This document shows positions 12,368 through 15,695 of a stretch of 15,695 bases of DNA, piece by piece. How positions within the stretch are numbered: the first letter of the stretch is position 1; every line of letters starts with the position of its first letter. The DNA is taken from contig SCVT01000651.1 of the NCBI GenBank assembly GCA_004296815.1, positions 1 to 15,695 of the forward strand, given 5' to 3'. The stretch is from Reyranella sp. Lineage in GTDB: Bacteria > Pseudomonadota > Alphaproteobacteria > Reyranellales > Reyranellaceae. Under the pieces are notes generated by a model that was given only the letters and a program-made list of their open reading frames with translations, had not been told where the DNA came from and searched no databases. Made by a program: the position numbers and the translations under genes.

Positions 12368-12379
12368 AGGTGCGTTTCC

Positions 12380-12428
12380 TTCCGGACGGGAGATTAGCGC
12401 AATTCGTTGTGGTCGCGACCGTCCGGAA
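12380..12428. repeat. Inverted repeat in the monooxygenase/GGT divergent promoter region
   Basis: TTCCGGACGG (12380-12389) and CCGTCCGGAA (12419-12428) are perfect 10-bp inverted repeats separated by 29 bp. The left arm abuts and partly overlaps the ribosome-site region of the monooxygenase gene (minus strand). The repeat could be a two-site operator for the divergent promoters, or a leader hairpin that hides the ribosome site. Function is not shown. Confidence 0.7.
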
Positions 12429-12454
12429 TCGGCACGATCCGCCCCGTGGATGTG

Positions 12455-12480
12455 GGGCAGTGGTCTTGGGCAGTCGTCTT
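12455..12480. repeat. 13-bp tandem direct repeat upstream of the GGT-family gene
   Basis: GGGCAGTGGTCTT (12455-12467) is followed directly by GGGCAGTCGTCTT (12468-12480), with one difference, and by a further GGG that begins the next unit. It ends 14 bases before the GGT-family ATG, immediately ahead of its GGGGGAG ribosome site. Confidence 0.8.
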
Positions 12481-12494
12481 GGGGGAGTGAGTTG

Positions 12495-14111
12495 ATGTTG
12501 CAGCATGGCAAACGGCCGACGATCGCATCGCGGCACGGCATGGTCGCGGCCGCGCATCCGCTGGCGGCGGCAGCCGGGGCGCGCGTCCTCGGCAGCGGCG
12601 GCAACGCCTTCGACGCGGCGGCAGCGACCGCGGCGACCCTGAACGTCGTCGAACCCTACATGTCGGGTCTCGCCGGCCAGGGGCTGGCGACCTGCTACAT
12701 CGCGGCCGAGAAGCGCGTGCGTTCGCTCGACTTCATGGCCCGCATTCCCCGCAAGTTCCCGCTCGACCGCCTGCAGCGCCGCGAGCAGATCCTGCGCGGC
12801 CCGATCCCCGTCGGCGCGCCGGGTAACCTCGCCGGCTGGTGCGAGATGGTGAGCGCCTACGGCACCAAGAAGCTGCCGGAGCTGTTCGCGCCCGCGATCG
12901 CCATCGCCCGCGACGGCTTCGCGATGATCGAGTTCAACGTCGAGGAGATCGCAGGCGTCACGCCCGAGCTACGCGGCCAGTCGGCGCTGTTTCCCGAATG
13001 GTCGAAGAATTACCTCGACGGCATCAGCGGCGGACGGCCGGCGCTCGGTGCGGTGCTGAAACAGCCCGCTCTCGCCGGCACGCTCGAGGCGCTGGCATCC
13101 GAAGGCCCCGGTCTGATGTACGGCGGCGCGCTCGGCAAGAGAGTGATCGAGCGGCTGGCCGAGCTGGGCGGTACGCTGACCATCGACGACCTGCACGACG
13201 CCCGTGCGACATGGGTCGATCCGATCACCATCAACTATCGCGGCCGCACGGTCCACGTGCCGCCGCCACCCTGCGAGGGTTTCCAGTACCTGGTGACCTT
13301 GCGCATTCTCGAAGGCTTCGACATCTCCAAGATGCCGCGCAACGGCACGGAGCATGTCGACACGGTCCTGCGCGCGATCCGTATCGCGGCCGGCGTCCGC
13401 ATCGCCAACGGCGTGCCCTCGCCGCAGAAGCTCGCCGAGCTTCTGTCCGACGGCCACATCGAGACCCTTCGCGCCCGCGTGCGCGACGGCAAGCCCGTCG
13501 TCGGGCCGACCGAGCAGTGGACAGGTCCCGTCGAGGGGGCCCCCGCTGAAGAGGGCCACACCACTTCTTTCTCGATCGCCGACCGCCACGGCAACATGGT
13601 CTGCGTGACGCAGAGCCTCGGCAGCGTGTTCGGCTCGGGCGTCGTCGTGCCCGGCACGGGCATCTGCCTCAGCAACTTCCTCTACTGGGCCGACGTCAAT
13701 CCGAAGAGCCCGAACCGCGTGAAGCACGGCGACATGATGCCGGTCTGCGTCGCGCCCTCGATCGTGACGCAGGACGACAAGCCCGTATTGGCGCTCGGCA
13801 CGCCGGGCAGCTACGGCATCCTCCAGACCCAGGCGCAGGCGATGGTACAATATGTCGACTACGGCCTGCCGCTGCAGCAGGCGATCGAGGCGCCGCGCGC
13901 GCGACTGACCGACGGGCGCGCCGTGCTGCTTGAGGGACGCGTCGACAGCGCAGTTCACGACGAGCTGCGCGGCCGCGGCCACGACCTGATGCGCGGGCCG
14001 GAATGGACGATGAAGGTGGGCGGCATGCAGGGCGTCGCCGTCGATCCCATGTCCGGGTTCTTCACGGGCGGCTGCGATCCCCGGCGCGACGGCTACTGCG
14101 TGCCGGCCTAG
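12495..14111 (+). CDS. Gamma-glutamyltransferase family protein, cytoplasmic type
   Basis: The ATG at 12495 is preceded by GGGGGAGTGAG. The product has 538 residues and no signal peptide, so unlike classical GGT it should stay in the cytoplasm. GGT landmarks: GMVAAAHPLAAAAGARVLGS, with GGNAFDAAAA after it; PVGAPGNLAGW at about 105-115; and the autoprocessing site GHTTSFSIADRHGNMV. Thr356, the first Thr of that pair, should become the N-terminal nucleophile of the small subunit. SLGSVFGSGVVVPGTGICLS then follows, and a C-terminal APRARLTDGR. The canonical TTH becomes TTS here. The family cleaves gamma-glutamyl bonds (glutathione) or, in cytoplasmic branches, acylates or amidohydrolyses other substrates. 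It is divergent from the monooxygenase gene. Confidence 0.92.
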   Translation: MLQHGKRPTIASRHGMVAAAHPLAAAAGARVLGSGGNAFDAAAATAATLNVVEPYMSGLAGQGLATCYIAAEKRVRSLDFMARIPRKFPLDRLQRREQILRGPIPVGAPGNLAGWCEMVSAYGTKKLPELFAPAIAIARDGFAMIEFNVEEIAGVTPELRGQSALFPEWSKNYLDGISGGRPALGAVLKQPALAGTLEALASEGPGLMYGGALGKRVIERLAELGGTLTIDDLHDARATWVDPITINYRGRTVHVPPPPCEGFQYLVTLRILEGFDISKMPRNGTEHVDTVLRAIRIAAGVRIANGVPSPQKLAELLSDGHIETLRARVRDGKPVVGPTEQWTGPVEGAPAEEGHTTSFSIADRHGNMVCVTQSLGSVFGSGVVVPGTGICLSNFLYWADVNPKSPNRVKHGDMMPVCVAPSIVTQDDKPVLALGTPGSYGILQTQAQAMVQYVDYGLPLQQAIEAPRARLTDGRAVLLEGRVDSAVHDELRGRGHDLMRGPEWTMKVGGMQGVAVDPMSGFFTGGCDPRRDGYCVPA

Positions 14112-14122
14112 TCCAGCCCCCG

Positions 14123-14452
14123 CTAGAGCGCCACGACCACCCGCGTCTGGGAACGGACGTTCGGCGCGAAGCGGCCCCAGCCGCGCATGGCGGCGAATTC
14201 CTTCGTTTCCACCGCAGCCGGCGACGCGAGCTCGTAGACCGTGGTGTAGAGCTTCGTCCGCGTGCGGCGGCCCTGGCCGCGGTCGCTCTCGGAGATCTCG
14301 CCCGAGGAGGCGTAGCGGCGGCCGGCCAGCACGCCGGGACAGGCCAGCGCATCGGGCAGGTGGACGTCGTCGTACCAGCGGTTCCAGTCGGCCTCGACGG
14401 CGGCGTCGACCTCGGCCGTCACGATGAGCAGGCAGTTCGGCATGGCGGTCAT
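14123..14452 (-). CDS. Small dimeric alpha/beta-barrel-like protein
   Basis: The ATG at 14452 was chosen for the AAGAGGA stretch ahead of it; an in-frame Met three codons later is possible, and the longer frame upstream is not real. The product has 109 residues. The block WNRWYDDVHLPDALACPGVLAGRRY (shown as WNRWYDDVHLPD, then PGVLAGRRY) is typical of ferredoxin-like dimeric alpha/beta-barrel proteins such as EthD- or DUF4286-type families: a first strand (LLIVTAEV), a helix with WYDDVH, then strands with YTTVYEL and a C-terminal TRVVVAL. Members act as small isomerases, oxygenases or degradation accessories. It converges on the GGT-family gene (11-bp gap) and is divergent from the ABC solute-binding gene, sharing a 76-bp promoter gap. 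Confidence 0.72.
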   Translation of the reverse strand: MTAMPNCLLIVTAEVDAAVEADWNRWYDDVHLPDALACPGVLAGRRYASSGEISESDRGQGRRTRTKLYTTVYELASPAAVETKEFAAMRGWGRFAPNVRSQTRVVVAL

Positions 14453-14528
14453 TCGGCATTCCTCTTGCACGGAGGGGCGTGACACTATGGAATGCGCTTC
14501 AAGTAGAACGTTCAAGAGGGGATGGAGC

Positions 14529-15695
14529 ATGCGTAAACTTGCCTGGCTTGCCGCTGCCGCGATTGCCGTTGCCGGCGCGGGAGCCGCCGATGCCCAACAG
14601 ACGCCCCGCAAGGGTGGCGTGCTCCGCATGACGGGGCCCTACGCCGCGAGCTTCGGCAGCCTCGATCCGCACGCCACGCCGCGTGCCCAGGACTGGATCG
14701 TCAACCAGGCGATTCACCGCCCGCTTTACATGTGGGACACCGCCAACAACAAGCTCGCGCTCGAACTCGCGAAGTCGGTGACGGTGTCGGCCGACGGCAT
14801 GACGCACACCTTCAAGCTGCGCGACGACGTCTTCTTCCACAACGGCCGCAAGATGACGGCGGACGACGTGATCTGGTCGTTCACCCGCATCATGGACGGC
14901 AGCAAGGGTTATCCGGGCGCGCGCTACGTTCGCCTGATCAAGGGTGCCATCGACGTTGAGAAGAACCAGGCCAAGGAGATCTCCGGCCTGAAGAAGATCG
15001 ATGACTTCACGCTCGAGATGACCCTCACCGAGCGCGTCGACCCCGGTTACTATTTCTTTGCCGGCACGACGTCGATCCTGCCCAAGGAAGAGGTCGAGAA
15101 GGGGAACTTCGCGTCGGCGCCGGTCGGCGTCGGCCCGTTCAAGTTCAAGGAGCACCTGCCCGGCTCGCGCGTCGTCACCGAGCGGTTCGACAAGTTCTAC
15201 AAGCCGGGCAAGCCGTACCTCGACCGCTACGAAGTGCTGATCATGGCCGAGGCCGCCGCCCGCGACGTCGCCTTCCGCAACAAGGAAATCGACACCTCGA
15301 TCCTGGGCCCCGCCCAGTACGTCGCCTATCGCGAGGACGCGCAGCTCTCCAAGGGTATTCTCGAGGTCGCGGAAATGTTCACCCGCGCCATCACCTTCAA
15401 CCACGACGTCAAGCCGTTCGACGACAAGCGGGTGCGCCAGGCGATCAACCACGCGATCGACGCCGACCTGATCATCAAGCGGCTGGTCAAGGACAAGGCC
15501 TATCGCGCGACGAGCTGGCTGCCGCCCTCGTCGGAGGCCTTCGACAAGAGCTTCAAGCCGTACGCCTTCGACCAGGCCAAGGCCAAGAAGCTGCTGACCG
15601 AGGCGGGCTTCCCCAACGGCTTCGAATGGGAGCTGACGACCAGCCAGAACGAGAGCTGGGGCCTGCCGATCGTCGAGGCGATCATCCCGATGCTC
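14529..15695 (+). CDS. ABC transporter solute-binding protein, family 5 (peptide/opine type), 3' incomplete
   Basis: The frame opens at an ATG at 14529 with AGAGGGG eight bases ahead and is still open at the right edge, giving 389 residues of an expected 520 or so. Residues 1-22 form a signal peptide (MRKL, Ala-rich core, cleavage near ADAQQ). The family-5 pattern is clear: GGVLRM near residue 29, SLDPHAT, LALELAKSVTVSADGMTHTF, the signature FHNGRKMTADDVIWSF at about 110, and later FDDKRVRQAINHAID, ahead of KAKKLLTEAGFPNGFEWEL. Such proteins bind peptides, opines or nickel/glutathione-type ligands in the periplasm for DppBCDF-like permeases, which probably follow outside the window. Proximity to a GGT-family gene makes a gamma-glutamyl or glutathione-like ligand thinkable but unproven. 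Confidence 0.93.
   Translation, partial: MRKLAWLAAAAIAVAGAGAADAQQTPRKGGVLRMTGPYAASFGSLDPHATPRAQDWIVNQAIHRPLYMWDTANNKLALELAKSVTVSADGMTHTFKLRDDVFFHNGRKMTADDVIWSFTRIMDGSKGYPGARYVRLIKGAIDVEKNQAKEISGLKKIDDFTLEMTLTERVDPGYYFFAGTTSILPKEEVEKGNFASAPVGVGPFKFKEHLPGSRVVTERFDKFYKPGKPYLDRYEVLIMAEAAARDVAFRNKEIDTSILGPAQYVAYREDAQLSKGILEVAEMFTRAITFNHDVKPFDDKRVRQAINHAIDADLIIKRLVKDKAYRATSWLPPSSEAFDKSFKPYAFDQAKAKKLLTEAGFPNGFEWELTTSQNESWGLPIVEAIIPML

Noticed and set aside
12368..12604. Extended N-terminus of the flavin monooxygenase up to 12604
   Set aside because: The extension runs through the divergent promoter region and into the GGT-family gene. MRKLEFGWFLP at 12367 is the usual family start and has a ribosome site.
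12969..14459. A 496-residue minus-strand frame opposite the GGT-family gene
   Set aside because: The plus-strand frame has every GGT motif. The minus frame is Arg/Asp/Val-rich without domain features.

Overview
This is a compact, very GC-rich bacterial chromosome segment. Genes are packed on both strands, the longest gap between them is about 130 bp, and no tRNA, rRNA, IS element or CRISPR array was seen. The gene set includes Tat-exported Bug-type solute receptors, an SsuD-like flavin monooxygenase, a LysR regulator, a gamma-glutamyltransferase-like enzyme, DoxX and a general-stress cluster. This suggests a free-living, metabolically versatile Alphaproteobacterium (Reyranella- or Rhizobiales/Rhodospirillales-like). 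That placement is an inference from composition and gene families.

Layout, left to right. (1) 1-1638: the 5' part of an exported histidine acid phosphatase (-), two abutting small unknown genes (+; one soluble, one a membrane protein), and an OsmC-type peroxide-defence protein (-). (2) 1771-3703: a secreted protein of unknown function followed by a Bug-family (tripartite tricarboxylate transporter) receptor (+). (3) 3721-5806: a stress-like cluster with a glycine-zipper GSP17M-like protein and an EF-hand protein (-), a Gln-rich micro-protein ending in a strong terminator, a Pro-rich micro-protein and a DoxX membrane protein (+). (4) 5901-8385: a tight four-gene operon (+) of a second Bug receptor, two tandem Lin0512-family paralogues and a glutathione S-transferase. 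(5) 12367-8400 (-): an SsuD-like monooxygenase, a LysR regulator, a conserved 351-aa protein, a UGSC-type selenoprotein and a small membrane protein. (6) 12495 to the end: a gamma-glutamyltransferase family enzyme (+), a small dimeric alpha/beta-barrel-like protein (-), and the 5' part of a family-5 ABC solute-binding protein (+).

The main result is in region 5. Two small minus-strand reading frames, 9208-8930 and 8926-8684, lie in the same frame and are separated by one in-frame TGA. Reading that TGA as selenocysteine gives one 174-residue protein with the motif D-U-G-S-C-S-S-C at residues 93-100. A perfect 7-bp hairpin with a GUU loop starts 12 nt after the UGA, with its loop 19 nt after it, which is what a bacterial SECIS element should look like. 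The gene follows a conserved protein with a C-terminal CxxC. A near-perfect 25-bp inverted repeat with a T-N11-A core sits ahead of the pair and overlaps the stop codon of the LysR gene. It lies about 65 bp before the likely transcription start, the classic position for a LysR recognition site. I read this as a LysR-controlled, selenium-dependent redox module that ordinary gene callers would split into two truncated ORFs.
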